A stretch of 64,000 nt of DNA from Bombilactobacillus apium (GCF_013385145.1 NZ_JABZEC010000003.1:217760-281759); one strand, 5' to 3'. Positions 17,957 to 27,230 are shown, counted from the stretch's first letter. Made by a program: numbers and translations. Notes: generated from the letters alone by a model not told the origin.

Positions 17957-19403
17957 AAAATTACCAGCTCGATTTCCCCACTACTTAGCCTTGGGGTCCA
18001 TTTTTCTGCTTACAGCGCTTTTGTTTTTTCACTTGAACGATCTTTCGGGTTACGCTAGTGATGACTTTCTTTACCATTTTATGTTTCGCGGCGAATGGCC
18101 TCACGTTGATCAACATCAAATTAATAATTTCTTTGATTTATTTATTTCCATTTATAATCACACCACGATTTGGAATGGTCGGATCGTGGCCCATACTCTG
18201 GCCCAGACTTTTCTACAATTTCCCAAACCACTTTTTAACGGGGCCAATACACTGATGTTTTTAATTATTGGCGTCCAAATAAACTTATTCTTAAAGCCTC
18301 AGTTAAAAGATCTCCATCCTTTCAACCTATCCTTGACCTATCTCTTGATGTTTCTATTTCTTCCTGACTATGGTCATTCCATCATGTGGGAAACCGGGTC
18401 ATTTAATTACTTATGGGCATCCTTCTTTTATTTAAACTTTCTGCTTCTCTTTCGTTGGCACTACCAGCCCCGTCGTCCTAGCCTGCCGATTACTTTAATT
18501 ATTTTATTTCTCAGTTTCTGCGCTGGTAATACCAACGAAAATATTGGACCCGTGGTTATTATTATCGGTTATTTATACTATCGCTCCAATCAGGCGCTGC
18601 CTTTATCCCAACACTTTTGGGGTCTTATTTCCTGTTTGATGGGATCAATTACCTTAATTACTCATAATAACGGCGAAAAGATGGCCCAAAACGGAGGTAT
18701 TTTCAATATTTCTGGGATTATTGCTAGTACTTGGCGACTTTCGGGAGCCTTAATTTGCTTGATTTTCATCTTGATAATTATCATTACTTCGGCAATGCTC
18801 CAAAACCCTAAATGGGGTAAAAACCAATGGCGCAATATTTACAGTCCTTGGTGGACAGCACTACTTTTAATTTTGGGAAGTGTTGTCAGTATTGGAGCCT
18901 TAGTTCTTTCACCACAACTGCCTGATCGAACTTGGTTTGGAAGTAACCTTTTTCTCATTATTACTTTTTTAGTCTTACTCAACGAATTACCCCAATTAGG
19001 TTATTACTATCCCGAAATTCACCAACAATTTCGGATCAGTTTACTAGCTGTACTTCTCCTCTTTAGCTACAGTACTTATTATCTTGCCAACCGAACCTTG
19101 GCCCACAATTATCAGGCCTTTAATACCGAAGTAGAAATTATTAAACAAACTCCCCCAAAACTAAGTGCCAAAGTTCCCATCATGATTGATACCGAAAACA
19201 AATATAGTCCCTACTTTCGAACCGCCTTCCTAGAAGGAGGAAACGATCCCAATCATAAATGGGCTAATGCTTGGATGGCGAAATATTATGGGGTCAAGGC
19301 CGTCTTTGCTCGCTCAGATCAAGCACTCCTCCCTAACCCCAAGTTTTGCTTGTATAAATATCTTCCTTGGGCAGCTTGGATGAATTATTTTAATTTACAA
19401 TAA
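17931..19403 (+). CDS. Polytopic membrane protein, DUF6056-like
   Basis: 490 residues with about 10-12 membrane helices. After the first helix comes SDDFLYHFMFRGEW, then WNGRIVAHTLAQ, a D/H-rich extracellular loop as in DUF6056 and GT-C-type membrane glycosyltransferases. A C-terminal extracellular soluble domain of about 90 residues follows the last helix. It is probably involved in building or decorating a surface polysaccharide; the reaction is unknown. The start overlaps the deacetylase-like gene, so the two are translationally coupled, and the divergent Rgg regulator may control both. Confidence 0.7.
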   Translation: MSSLNGFIKKLPARFPHYLALGSIFLLTALLFFHLNDLSGYASDDFLYHFMFRGEWPHVDQHQINNFFDLFISIYNHTTIWNGRIVAHTLAQTFLQFPKPLFNGANTLMFLIIGVQINLFLKPQLKDLHPFNLSLTYLLMFLFLPDYGHSIMWETGSFNYLWASFFYLNFLLLFRWHYQPRRPSLPITLIILFLSFCAGNTNENIGPVVIIIGYLYYRSNQALPLSQHFWGLISCLMGSITLITHNNGEKMAQNGGIFNISGIIASTWRLSGALICLIFILIIIITSAMLQNPKWGKNQWRNIYSPWWTALLLILGSVVSIGALVLSPQLPDRTWFGSNLFLIITFLVLLNELPQLGYYYPEIHQQFRISLLAVLLLFSYSTYYLANRTLAHNYQAFNTEVEIIKQTPPKLSAKVPIMIDTENKYSPYFRTAFLEGGNDPNHKWANAWMAKYYGVKAVFARSDQALLPNPKFCLYKYLPWAAWMNYFNLQ

Positions 19404-19442
19404 GCTTAATTATTTAGAATCCGATTGCAAAATTTGAAAGCA

Positions 19443-19489
19443 AAAATAAAGTTCAGGGAGTAGACAAGCACTCGCTGAACTTTATTTTT
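19443..19489. terminator. Bidirectional terminator
   Basis: Arms AAAATAAAGTTCAG / CTGAACTTTATTTT with an inner partial stem. It lies between convergent genes. Confidence 0.85.
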
Positions 19490-19497
19490 ATAAAAAT

Positions 19498-20421
19498 CTA
19501 AAAGTGATTCACCTGCGCGCCTCTTGTTACTCGCTGTTGAGTTACTTGGGCGGGACCGGTGTATTCAACTTTACTTGCATTCTTAGCTTGGATCTGCAAT
19601 TCTTGTTGAGCATTAGCTATCACTCGACTTCCAACTGTTGCTTGAACACTTAGATCAGCAATTGGAACTTGCCCTGCTTGGACTTGGGAGGCCGTTCGAG
19701 CTGTAAGTTGTCCGTGGGCAATTACCGCTGCAGCTTGCTGTAAATTAATTCCCGAAGCACTCGTAGCTGTGGCTACCAAATCATCTGTTTGGAGCTGATT
19801 AACTTGCACTTGGGAAGCCGAGCTACTCTTAAGGTTTACTTGTGGTGCTTGGAGCTGATTAATTTGAGCTCGAGAAGCTGAGCTACTGGTAACATCCACT
19901 TGCTTAGCTTGGACTTGACCCAAGTTCATACTGCTAGCAGCAGTTGCCTTTATTTCCAAGGAACCCGAAGAATGAACTTTTTCTGCCGTTATTGTTGCAC
20001 TACTGCTGGCCTTTAAGTTCTGAATTTCCGAAGCTGCTAAGAAAACGCGAATCGGTTGCGACGGCCGAATAAGTTTTCCATCACTTCGATCCAAATAAAC
20101 GCTAACAGCGCCATTTTGATTTTCTACTTTAACCCGGCTCTGTAAGTTCTGATCGGTTTGGACGGTCCCAGTTTCCTGATCTTGATCAGTTAAAACAGCT
20201 TGAATTCCCTCACTGACCGTCAAAGAGTGAAATTGGCCGACCGTTCTCGTAGTCGTCTCGATTTGACCATTCCCAACGATCGTTTCATTGGGCATCATCC
20301 CTTGAGAGCCTGAATTATTAATAATAATTGCTTGACCGACAGTCGGAGTTGCGATTGTACCAGCGAAACCCAAACAAGTGAGAGCTGTGGTCCCGAGCAA
20401 GATTGATTTCTTTATTGACAA
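19498..20421 (-). CDS. Secreted GIN-domain protein (DUF2807)
   Basis: 307 residues with a signal peptide (about 1-30, cleavage near VGQA). The GIN/DUF2807 start is clear: GNGQIETTTRTVGQFHSLTV, then GIQAVLTDQDQ and VKVENQNGAVSVYL. It is followed by a repetitive beta-helix with many S-S-A-S and Q-V/A-Q turns (SSSASRAQINQLQ, SSSASQVQVNQLQ). Such domains are seen in secreted or envelope adhesin-like proteins. There is no LPXTG or WxL anchor, so it is released or held non-covalently. Monocistronic. Confidence 0.8.
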   Translation of the reverse strand: MSIKKSILLGTTALTCLGFAGTIATPTVGQAIIINNSGSQGMMPNETIVGNGQIETTTRTVGQFHSLTVSEGIQAVLTDQDQETGTVQTDQNLQSRVKVENQNGAVSVYLDRSDGKLIRPSQPIRVFLAASEIQNLKASSSATITAEKVHSSGSLEIKATAASSMNLGQVQAKQVDVTSSSASRAQINQLQAPQVNLKSSSASQVQVNQLQTDDLVATATSASGINLQQAAAVIAHGQLTARTASQVQAGQVPIADLSVQATVGSRVIANAQQELQIQAKNASKVEYTGPAQVTQQRVTRGAQVNHF

Positions 20422-20533
20422 ATTATTTTCCCCCTTTCTGTTACTTATGATGTTTAGTGTAAACTACTCTCAATAATTATTCAAGATAATAGTAATAATT
20501 TGCTAAAAAGTAGTCCTAAAACAGTCGTTAATA

Positions 20534-20568
20534 ATAAAAAAACCAGTTAGCAACTTTACTAACTGGTA
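20534..20568 (-). terminator. Terminator of nagA
   Basis: On the minus strand ACCAGTTAG / CTAACTGGT with an eight-base loop, followed by seven T. Confidence 0.9.
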
Positions 20569-20590
20569 ATTAGATCTCATAGTTTAAAAA

Positions 20591-21745
20591 TTAAACTTCG
20601 TAACGTTTGTTTCCATCTAAATAGGTTGCTTGTAAGTTCATTTCGGGATCTAAAACGATAAAGTCAGCAGCCCGACCTGGTAAGATTGCCCCAGCTTGAG
20701 CACTAATTCCGGCACTTTGAGCTGGAGTTGCCGAAGCCATCCGAACGGCTTCTTGAGCGGTTGCAATATTCCAGAGATAGACATTTTTGACCGCGTCATT
20801 TAACTTCAGAATACTTCCAGCTAAATTGTGAGTTTCATCTTTCAAACGAGCAGTTCCGTTACCGACAACTACGGGCAATTCACCTAACATATAATCGCCA
20901 TCGGGCATCATTCCAGCCGACATACAGTCTGTAACTAAGACAATGTGTTCACTGCCCTTAACCTTAACCAAAATCCGAGCTGAATAAGGATTAACATGGT
21001 GGCCATCACAAATTAATTCATCATTGACTTCGCTCAAGCTCATAGCTGCTCCAACCATTCCCGGAGCCCGATGATTCAAAGGACTCATGGCATTATAGGT
21101 ATGGGTGAAAGTTGTAGCTCCGGCTTCCACACAAGCTTTGGCTTGCTCAAAAGTAGCTGAGCTATGACCCAAACAAACTACTGCACCACTGGCACTAACT
21201 TTTTCGCAGAATTCAACTGCTCCCTCACGTTCCGGAGCAATCGTAATTTGCCGTAGTAAACCTTGTGCTGCTTCTTGCCATTCATTAAAAGTTTCCACAT
21301 TCGGATCACCAAAATACTTAGGATTTTGCGCACCCTTATGTTCTGGGGTAAAGAAAGGTCCTTCAAAATTGATTCCGGCTACTTTAGCTCCGGTAAACTT
21401 GTCTTGATTTTGGGCAATGGTGGCACAAATATCCCTTAATTGTTCTTTAGAACCTGTAACTGTTGTTGGCAGCCAAGAAGTAACTCCGCATTGCAAAAGA
21501 CCTTCTGCCATCGCGTTGATCCCGTCAGCGTCGTTATCCATGACATCATGCCCCAACAAACCATGAATATGCGTATCTACTAGTCCGGGAGCAATATAAG
21601 ATGTCCCATAATCAATAATCTCACCTTCAGGACGCTGGTCCTCTGGGAGATATCGACCAAATTTACCATCAGCCGTTAATTCTAAATACCCACCGTTTTC
21701 CGTAGTATTATGAAGAAAGAATTTTGCCGCATGTAAATACTTCAT
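20591..21745 (-). CDS. nagA: N-acetylglucosamine-6-phosphate deacetylase
   Basis: 384 residues from the ATG at 21745, which has GGAGG ten bases upstream (an in-frame start at 21790 lacks one). It removes acetate from GlcNAc-6-phosphate for amino-sugar use and wall recycling. Family marks: metal-site DTHIHG (58-62), FEGPFF with the metal-binding Glu, GHSSAT with His, FTHTYNAMSP, and the catalytic Asp in LVTDCMSAG. Monocistronic here; nagB is not in the window. Confidence 0.97.
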   Translation of the reverse strand: MKYLHAAKFFLHNTTENGGYLELTADGKFGRYLPEDQRPEGEIIDYGTSYIAPGLVDTHIHGLLGHDVMDNDADGINAMAEGLLQCGVTSWLPTTVTGSKEQLRDICATIAQNQDKFTGAKVAGINFEGPFFTPEHKGAQNPKYFGDPNVETFNEWQEAAQGLLRQITIAPEREGAVEFCEKVSASGAVVCLGHSSATFEQAKACVEAGATTFTHTYNAMSPLNHRAPGMVGAAMSLSEVNDELICDGHHVNPYSARILVKVKGSEHIVLVTDCMSAGMMPDGDYMLGELPVVVGNGTARLKDETHNLAGSILKLNDAVKNVYLWNIATAQEAVRMASATPAQSAGISAQAGAILPGRAADFIVLDPEMNLQATYLDGNKRYEV

Positions 21746-21916
21746 ATATAACAGCCTCCTAATTGGTATATTCCAATTAGAATTGTACACGCTTGCGAAA
21801 ATAATGTAAATTACTTTTAGTTTAATTTTTGAATTTCTTCTATCTTACTAGAGACTGACGTAGACCCCAAATTGCGCTACAATAAAGTTAGATTATTAAA
21901 TAAGAAGGCAGAAATA

Positions 21917-22390
21917 ATGGCAAAAGTAGAAAGTTTTACCCTAGATCATACGAAAGTTAAGGCTCCTTATGTTCGCCTAATCACCGTTGAGACCGGGAAA
22001 AAAGGCGATAAAATCGCCAACTACGATTTACGACTCGTCCAACCTAACGAAAATGCAATTCCGACAGCCGGCTTGCACACCATTGAACATCTATTAGCAG
22101 GACTCTTACGTGATCAACTAGCCGGCGTGATCGACTGCTCACCTTTTGGTTGTCGGACCGGTTTTCATTTAATTACTTGGAGTGAATATTCCACCACCGA
22201 AGTTGCGCAAGCTCTAAAAGTTGCTCTGACTAAAATTCGAGATGAAATTCAATGGGACGACGTTCAAGGAACAACCATTGAAAGTTGTGGTAATTACCGC
22301 GATCATTCGCTCTTTTCCGCTAAGGAATGGTGTAAAAAGATTCTGGACGAAGGCATTAGTGACCAGCCTTTCACGCGCCACACCGTTTAA
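21917..22390 (+). CDS. luxS: S-ribosylhomocysteine lyase (autoinducer-2 synthesis)
   Basis: 157 residues from the ATG at 21917 (GAAGG upstream; the frame is open from 21872). It converts S-ribosylhomocysteine to homocysteine and the AI-2 precursor in the activated methyl cycle. The metal site HTIEH (54-58), the catalytic cysteine of SPFGCRTGF (Cys79) and the third metal ligand Cys124 (IESCGNY) are all present, so the enzyme should be active. A TACAAT box lies 35-40 bases upstream. It converges with ddl over a strong shared terminator. Confidence 0.97.
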   Translation: MAKVESFTLDHTKVKAPYVRLITVETGKKGDKIANYDLRLVQPNENAIPTAGLHTIEHLLAGLLRDQLAGVIDCSPFGCRTGFHLITWSEYSTTEVAQALKVALTKIRDEIQWDDVQGTTIESCGNYRDHSLFSAKEWCKKILDEGISDQPFTRHTV

Positions 22391-22413
22391 AAAGCCAAGC
22401 TTCATTTAGATCT

Positions 22414-22451
22414 AAAAAGAGACACTCGAAAATTTTCGAGTGTCTCTTTTA
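22414..22451. terminator. Bidirectional terminator between luxS and ddl
   Basis: Perfect arms AAAAGAGACACTCGAAAA / TTTTCGAGTGTCTCTTTT. Confidence 0.95.
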
Positions 22452-22452
22452 A

Positions 22453-23517
22453 TTATTCAGCGTTATTTTGTTCGTAAATTCTTAATTTACTTTGAATAAT
22501 CCGTTCGCAGAGATCTTCATAACTTAGATCAGCAGCGGCAGCTTCGCGGGGAATCAAAGACAAAGGTGTCATCCCTGGCAAAGAATTGGCTTCAATCACG
22601 TAAGGTTGTCCATCACGCACCAAGAAGTCAATTCGACCATAGTTCTGCATCCCTAAAGTCTGGAAAGTTTCCAAAGCTAAGTCCTTCATCTTTTGATGCA
22701 AGTCCTCACTGATATCTGGTGGCGTAATGAATTGCGTCTGGTCATTACTTTGGAATTTATGCTGGAAATCATACCAACCTTGAGTTACAACAATTTCTAC
22801 TGCTGGTAAAGGTCGGCCATCCAAAATCGCCAAGGAAAACTCCCGACCTTGAATATACTCTTCGATCAAAACTTCCCTATCAAAGCGGAAGGCATCAGTT
22901 AAACAAGCTTCTAGATCTGCATACTGCTTGACAATATGCGTCCCAACACTGGACCCTCCACTGGCAGGTTTAATAACCACTGGAAAAGCAAAAGGAATCT
23001 GATCTTGCGCAATTGTGGCCGTCTTCGTGGTGATAAAGTCAGCTGTCGGAATTTGACTTTGTTGAAAAATTTGCTTTGAAACTTTTTTATTCATGGCCAA
23101 ACCAGAGGCTAAAGTATCACTTCCGGTATAACGGATATTGAATAAGTCTAAGACGGCTTGTACTTTACCATTTTCACCATCTTCACCATGAAGACCTAAA
23201 TAAACAATATCAGCTGCCTGGCAAATATCCAAGACATTGGGACCAAATAAACCATGAGCTCCGTGATCCGGGCGCAAAGCATTAATTCTTTCATTCGTTA
23301 AAACTTCGTCACTAATCAGCAATTGATCTTCAGGAGCCTTTTCTGTGGTAAAGAGCTCGGAAATCTGATTCGTGGTTGCTAACTCCTGACCCAAGAAAAG
23401 ATCCACCAAAGCTACTTGGTAACCTCGTGACCGTAAGGCATTAGCAATTTTGACTCCAGAAGATAAGGAAACATTTCGTTCGGTACTGCGTCCACCAGCT
23501 AAAACTACAATTTTCAT
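22453..23517 (-). CDS. ddl: D-alanine--D-alanine/D-lactate ligase (ATP-grasp)
   Basis: 354 residues. It is an ATP-grasp ligase making the terminal dipeptide or depsipeptide of peptidoglycan precursors: N-terminal GGRSTERNVSLSSG, GLHGEDGENG, ATP loop KPASGGSSVGTH, EEYIQGREFS, and metal site RIDFL...EANSLPGMTPLS. At the position that separates D-Ala-D-Ala (Tyr) from D-Ala-D-Lac (Phe) ligases in the family, this protein has Phe255 (YDFQHKFQS), suggesting D-Ala-D-Lac activity and vancomycin tolerance. GGAGT precedes the ATG. Monocistronic. Confidence 0.9.
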   Translation of the reverse strand: MKIVVLAGGRSTERNVSLSSGVKIANALRSRGYQVALVDLFLGQELATTNQISELFTTEKAPEDQLLISDEVLTNERINALRPDHGAHGLFGPNVLDICQAADIVYLGLHGEDGENGKVQAVLDLFNIRYTGSDTLASGLAMNKKVSKQIFQQSQIPTADFITTKTATIAQDQIPFAFPVVIKPASGGSSVGTHIVKQYADLEACLTDAFRFDREVLIEEYIQGREFSLAILDGRPLPAVEIVVTQGWYDFQHKFQSNDQTQFITPPDISEDLHQKMKDLALETFQTLGMQNYGRIDFLVRDGQPYVIEANSLPGMTPLSLIPREAAAADLSYEDLCERIIQSKLRIYEQNNAE

Positions 23518-23696
23518 CGTTTTAACTCCTTTATTATTTTTTGGGTAGCACCCATTTGTCTAGTTCTACAGAACCTTAAGTTTACCACAAAAACTGTTCC
23601 AAGCGGAATTTCAATCGTAAAATAGAGCTTTTTTCTGACTCCTGTTATAATAAAGTTGTTTCCAAATTATTTTTGTGAATCTAAGGAGTTGAACTC

Positions 23697-24653
23697 ATGA
23701 AAAAGTTACGCCGTTTTCTATTGATTAGTGGCCTTTGCGGGCTCTTAGCCTTTTTGCCATCCCAGCTTGCTCATGCCGATAATAACAACGATAACAACTG
23801 GCAAGAACCAGTAATGACTTTAGGAACCTCACTGACTAACGGTCAACGTCAAGGAACCATTAATGTCCTATCTGCTAAAATCAACAACCAAAATTTCCAA
23901 CAATTACCCGTCACCGGAAATACTCTCGTGCAATATTTAAATCCCGCGGGCAATACTTTCACCGACAGTTCTGGAGTTTGGTCCTCGGCTTTAATTGAAA
24001 AGACCCACTCTGGTCAAGGAATTAATGTTCAGATCTTGCCTTACGATGGCAAAAACAATATCACCACAATCACCGCCGACCAGTATCGTAATGCCGCTTT
24101 GACCGCCGGAATTAGCGATGCGAATATTTATGTAACTTCAGCAACCCCGATCGACGGTTCTGGTGCTTTAGCTGGAGTCTATGCTGCTTTTTCCCAAAAA
24201 GGCAACCAGCTCAATCAAGATCAGGTCAATGCTGCTCAAAACGAGATGAAGACTCTTAGTGGGATTAACGAACAGAATAAGAATCAATCGGGTTATAGTG
24301 ATGCGCAGTTAAATCATGCTGTTTCTCAAGCTAAGCAACAGATGGCCCAAATTGGACCCAATATCAGCAATAACCAAATCACCAATATTGTCAACAATGT
24401 TCTTCAAGAAAATCACCTGACTAAGATTATTTCTGATAATCAAAAGCAGCAAATTATTAATATTCTCGTTCAGGTCCGGGACTCCGGTGCTTTAAAAAAT
24501 GGCAACTTTAAGGAACAAGCGCAAAAAGTTAGTGCCAACATTAAAGACCAAGCCCAAAAGATCTTTAACAAACTCAATACTCCCAAAAATCGAAACTTTC
24601 TCCAAAAAATTTGGGATCAAGTAGTCAATTTCTTCCATAGTATTTTTGGTTAA
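23697..24653 (+). CDS. Secreted DUF1002 protein
   Basis: 318 residues with a signal peptide (KKLRRFLLISG to cleavage near AHADNNN). The DUF1002 core follows: MTLGTSLTNGQRQGTINVLS, LVQYLNP, SGVWSSALIEKT, GINVQI, TADQYRNAALTAGI and ATPIDGSGALAGVYAAF. The C-terminal 120 residues are helical and Gln-rich, ending in an amphipathic stretch. The family is common in Gram-positive bacteria and its function is unknown. GGAGTTG precedes the ATG. Monocistronic. Confidence 0.88.
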   Translation: MKKLRRFLLISGLCGLLAFLPSQLAHADNNNDNNWQEPVMTLGTSLTNGQRQGTINVLSAKINNQNFQQLPVTGNTLVQYLNPAGNTFTDSSGVWSSALIEKTHSGQGINVQILPYDGKNNITTITADQYRNAALTAGISDANIYVTSATPIDGSGALAGVYAAFSQKGNQLNQDQVNAAQNEMKTLSGINEQNKNQSGYSDAQLNHAVSQAKQQMAQIGPNISNNQITNIVNNVLQENHLTKIISDNQKQQIINILVQVRDSGALKNGNFKEQAQKVSANIKDQAQKIFNKLNTPKNRNFLQKIWDQVVNFFHSIFG

Positions 24654-24677
24654 AATAAGCAGCTCTAACTTCAAAAC

Positions 24678-24708
24678 GACCACCAGGATAACTGGTGATT
24701 GTTTCCTT
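24678..24708 (+). terminator. Weak terminator after the DUF1002 gene
   Basis: CACCAG/CTGGTG hairpin followed by ATTGTTTCCTTT. Confidence 0.5.
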
Positions 24709-24713
24709 TATAA

Positions 24714-24866
24714 AAAGGTGGGACATAAACCGGTAGACAAGGAGTCTAACTAACGAAATCTCACAAAAAGTAGCCATTTTCCTGCGAGATCTCGGGTATT
24801 GGACAAACTTGTCTGATTTATGGAAGGCGTTTACTCAAATTTACTAAATTATGTCCCAGCCTCTTT
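24714..24866. repeat. Structured intergenic element with GGGACATAA / TTATGTCCC ends
   Basis: A 153-bp non-coding stretch closed by AAGG-TGGGACATAA and TTATGTCCCA-GCCT. Inside, AGACAAG pairs with CTTGTCT and AATCTC with GAGAT, giving a branched fold. Elements with these GGGACA ends are scattered downstream of genes in many lactobacilli; I recognise the ends from general knowledge, not from a search. It could be an imperfect terminator, a small RNA or a mobile miniature element. Confidence 0.5.
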
Positions 24867-25070
24867 GCTAGCTAGGAAAATCTATCCTAGCTAGTTTAGT
24901 TTTATGCTTTATTTTTAAGAAGATAAGTTTGCTAAAAGAATGATCTTTGCTAAATTTACGTATTAAAAGAAGCCCGACAGCAATCGGACTTCTTGACAGA
25001 GCCGTTTAAGACGGTGACTGCTTGGTATTAAATAACCGCTAGCTAATTCGAACTAGCGGTTATTTTTTAA
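24867..25070. terminator. Three consecutive hairpins, the last a bidirectional terminator
   Basis: CTAGCTAGGA/TCCTAGCTAG lies at about 24867-24897, AAGAAG-CCCGA/TCGGA-CTTCTT at 24967-24994, and AATAACCGCTAG/CTAGCGGTTATT with six T at 25030-25068. No ORF lies between them. The last ends transcription of the minus-strand pair at 25125-25648. Confidence 0.65.
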
Positions 25071-25124
25071 TTATTTCCATACAATATATACTGTTCAGAA
25101 CAAGTCAAATTTTAGCTTGTTACA

Positions 25125-25448
25125 TCAAAATGTCTTATCAAAATATTTAACTGCTAGATATTCGATAAAGGATCCTAAACAAATACTGAATGTAAAAATC
25201 AGTAAGACAAGATTTAAACTAAGACTGATTTTTTGTGATGCAAATAGAGATCCTGTCATCACAATTGCTACAATGACAATCAATCCTTGATAGTAACATC
25301 TAACTAATCTATTAGCATGAAAACAGACTTGTTGCCATCGTTCATCATTATGATAACAACGTTTCAAACCATCAATTTTTCCCACCGAATAGAAATATAG
25401 CCCCATCACTAAAATAATAGCGACTAAAATACTCGTTTGACTAATCAT
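25125..25448 (-). CDS. Small membrane protein paired with XRE regulator
   Basis: 107 residues with three predicted membrane helices (about 7-20 VAIILVMGLYFYSV, 52-69, 76-98). It has a loop rich in Arg, His and Cys (GLKRCYHNDERWQQVCFHANRLVRC). No known domain was recognised. Its ATG overlaps the stop of the upstream regulator gene by 4 bp (ATGA), so the two are coupled. Pairs of a 67-residue XRE regulator and a small membrane protein are common in Firmicutes, with unclear function. Confidence 0.75.
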   Translation of the reverse strand: MISQTSILVAIILVMGLYFYSVGKIDGLKRCYHNDERWQQVCFHANRLVRCYYQGLIVIVAIVMTGSLFASQKISLSLNLVLLIFTFSICLGSFIEYLAVKYFDKTF

Positions 25449-25648
25449 AAAATCCCCTCCAAATAGAAGATCTGTTCAATTGGTTGACCAAAAAGTCGGG
25501 CAATTTTAAAAGTAAGTTCAAGAGAAGGTAAGTACTTATATTTTTCAATTGAAATAACTGCTTGACGTGAAATTTTTAAGCGGTCAGCCAATTCTGCTTG
25601 CGTCCAATTACGTTCGGCCCTCAAGACCTTGAGTCGGTTTTTTATCAA
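25445..25648 (-). CDS. Small XRE-family transcriptional regulator
   Basis: 67 residues, almost only a helix-turn-helix: NRLKVLRAERNWTQAELADR, then ISRQAVISIEKYKYLPSLEL. This YozG/YgzD-type single-domain regulator probably represses its own operon. The start is a TTG at 25648; no ATG is available. It is translationally coupled to the membrane-protein gene. Confidence 0.85.
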   Translation of the reverse strand: MIKNRLKVLRAERNWTQAELADRLKISRQAVISIEKYKYLPSLELTFKIARLFGQPIEQIFYLEGIL

Positions 25649-25731
25649 AGTAGCACCATCTTTACAAAATGTAACTCTTTATTTACATACGTAGTGTATC
25701 ATAGGATCCCCAACATTACTAGCATATTCTT

Positions 25732-25935
25732 TTAGACTGCCTGAATAAACTCACATGGTAGAACGTTGTGCTTTTTTAAAATATCAATAGCCAAAACATA
25801 AATAGATTTATTGGCGACTTGGTACAACTCTCTGGCGCCTCATATTGGTTATACAACACGGAAATTTTTTGGCTAACTTGATTACTGTCAAAGGTTGACA
25901 ATCGCCCACAATTAGGACATGGAAAATTATGTGCT
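25732..25935 (-). pseudogene. Fragment of a CPxCG-containing gene, frameshifted
   Basis: On the minus strand the piece NFPCPNCGRLSTFDSNQVSQ runs into a frame change near 25846. The other frame then gives ARELYQVANKSIYVLAIDIL up to a stop at 25732. The CPNCG suggests a zinc ribbon. The parent family is not recognised. It marks the left part of the foreign segment. Confidence 0.35.
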
Positions 25936-25985
25936 ACGATTTGACTTAATTATGGAATAGATAAACAATAAAGGCCTGTGCATGT

Positions 25986-26010
25986 CTGATAAGTTTTATA
26001 AAATGTCGTA
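25986..26010 (+). repeat. Left copy of resolvase-site-like direct repeat
   Basis: 25 bp starting CTGATAAG with core TTTATAAAATG; it matches 27231-27255 at 22 of 25 positions. It lies inside a larger inverted arrangement CATGTCT (25981) / AGACATG (26024). The look is that of a serine-resolvase res site, which is an inference. The rest of 25649-26099 has no ORF apart from the fragment at 25732. Confidence 0.55.
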
Positions 26011-26099
26011 GGTCACTTCAAGTAGACATGATGTTACCTGTTTGTTTTTAAGATTACATGTATAATAATTATGCAAATTATTTTTAATAAGGGGACTAT

Positions 26100-26948
26100 A
26101 TGATGAATGTCAGTGTATATGTAGCCAGTGCTTTCAGCAAGAATGAGGCAGGCGGTAATAAAGCGGGCGTTGTTTTTATGGATCAACCATTACAGGTATC
26201 TCAAAAGAAAGAGATTGCTCGGCAATTAGGGTATGCAGAAACTGCCTTTATTTCACAATCTAAAGTAGCTGATTTTAGACTAGAATACTTTACGCCTAAA
26301 GAAGAGGTAGACTTGTGCGGTCATGCTACTATCGCAACCTTTTCTATATTAAGGTACTTAAAAAATCTATCTAAAGAACAATATCGTATTGAAACTAATA
26401 GTGGTATTTTAGTGATTAATACTAAAGACTCAGTAGTTTTTATGCAGCAAAATAAACCAACTTTTTATGAAGAATTATTACCAAGAGAATTGGTTGAGTG
26501 TTTTGATGTGGATTCTATTGATAGAAAATATCCAATTCAAATTGTTTCAACAGGTTTAAAAGATATTTTAGTACCTATAAAGTCAGAACAAGCATTACAT
26601 GAATTGCAACCAAACTTTGACAAAATTAAAGATGTTAGTGAGAAGCATGATGTGATTGGTATGCACTTATATACGATACAAGAAAACCGTATTGTGTGCC
26701 GAAATTATGCACCATTATACGATATTGATGAGGAATCAGCTACGGGAACGTCTAGTTGTGCGGTAGCCGGTTATTTATATACTCATAACTATTTGCGACA
26801 AAACATGTATGTGTTTAATCAAGGTTATTCTTTGAATGCTCCTTCGGAAATATTGGTAAAATTGACTCATGATCAAGAAAATAATATTACTAGTATCTTT
26901 GCAGGTGGAAGGGGCTATTATTGTGAAACAAAACAGTTAATTGTTTAA
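26100..26948 (+). CDS. PhzF-family isomerase/epimerase
   Basis: 282 residues of the PhzF / diaminopimelate-epimerase-like fold: EAGGNKAGVVF, the catalytic-Glu segment GYAETAFIS, DLCGHATIATF, and the C-terminal ATGTSSCAVAGYL, all in order. Members isomerise small carboxylates; the physiological substrate here is unknown. AAGGGG precedes the tandem ATG ATG start. Base composition is more AT-rich than the flanking chromosome, and the gene sits exactly between two direct repeats, so it was probably acquired with the plasmid-derived segment. A TATAAT box lies at 26061-26066. Confidence 0.9.
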   Translation: MMNVSVYVASAFSKNEAGGNKAGVVFMDQPLQVSQKKEIARQLGYAETAFISQSKVADFRLEYFTPKEEVDLCGHATIATFSILRYLKNLSKEQYRIETNSGILVINTKDSVVFMQQNKPTFYEELLPRELVECFDVDSIDRKYPIQIVSTGLKDILVPIKSEQALHELQPNFDKIKDVSEKHDVIGMHLYTIQENRIVCRNYAPLYDIDEESATGTSSCAVAGYLYTHNYLRQNMYVFNQGYSLNAPSEILVKLTHDQENNITSIFAGGRGYYCETKQLIV

Positions 26949-27230
26949 AACGACTAATTAATTCAAAAGCTTTTATTACGTAAAAGAGTATAACGCTTTT
27001 AAAATGGGAGCACATCAAGTAGATATAGATACAACAATTTATAACGTTGTAATCTAATACAATCAGGTTACCACGCAATGTAACTTTTATCTAAAATGTA
27101 AGTATCATTAATAAATTAAAATAGACGGCTATGTATTGCAAATATGAATATGTAGTCGTCTTTATGTTTCTGAAATAGATTATAAATTGATATACTGAGT
27201 AATAATATATCATTTGAAGATGTTTTATTT

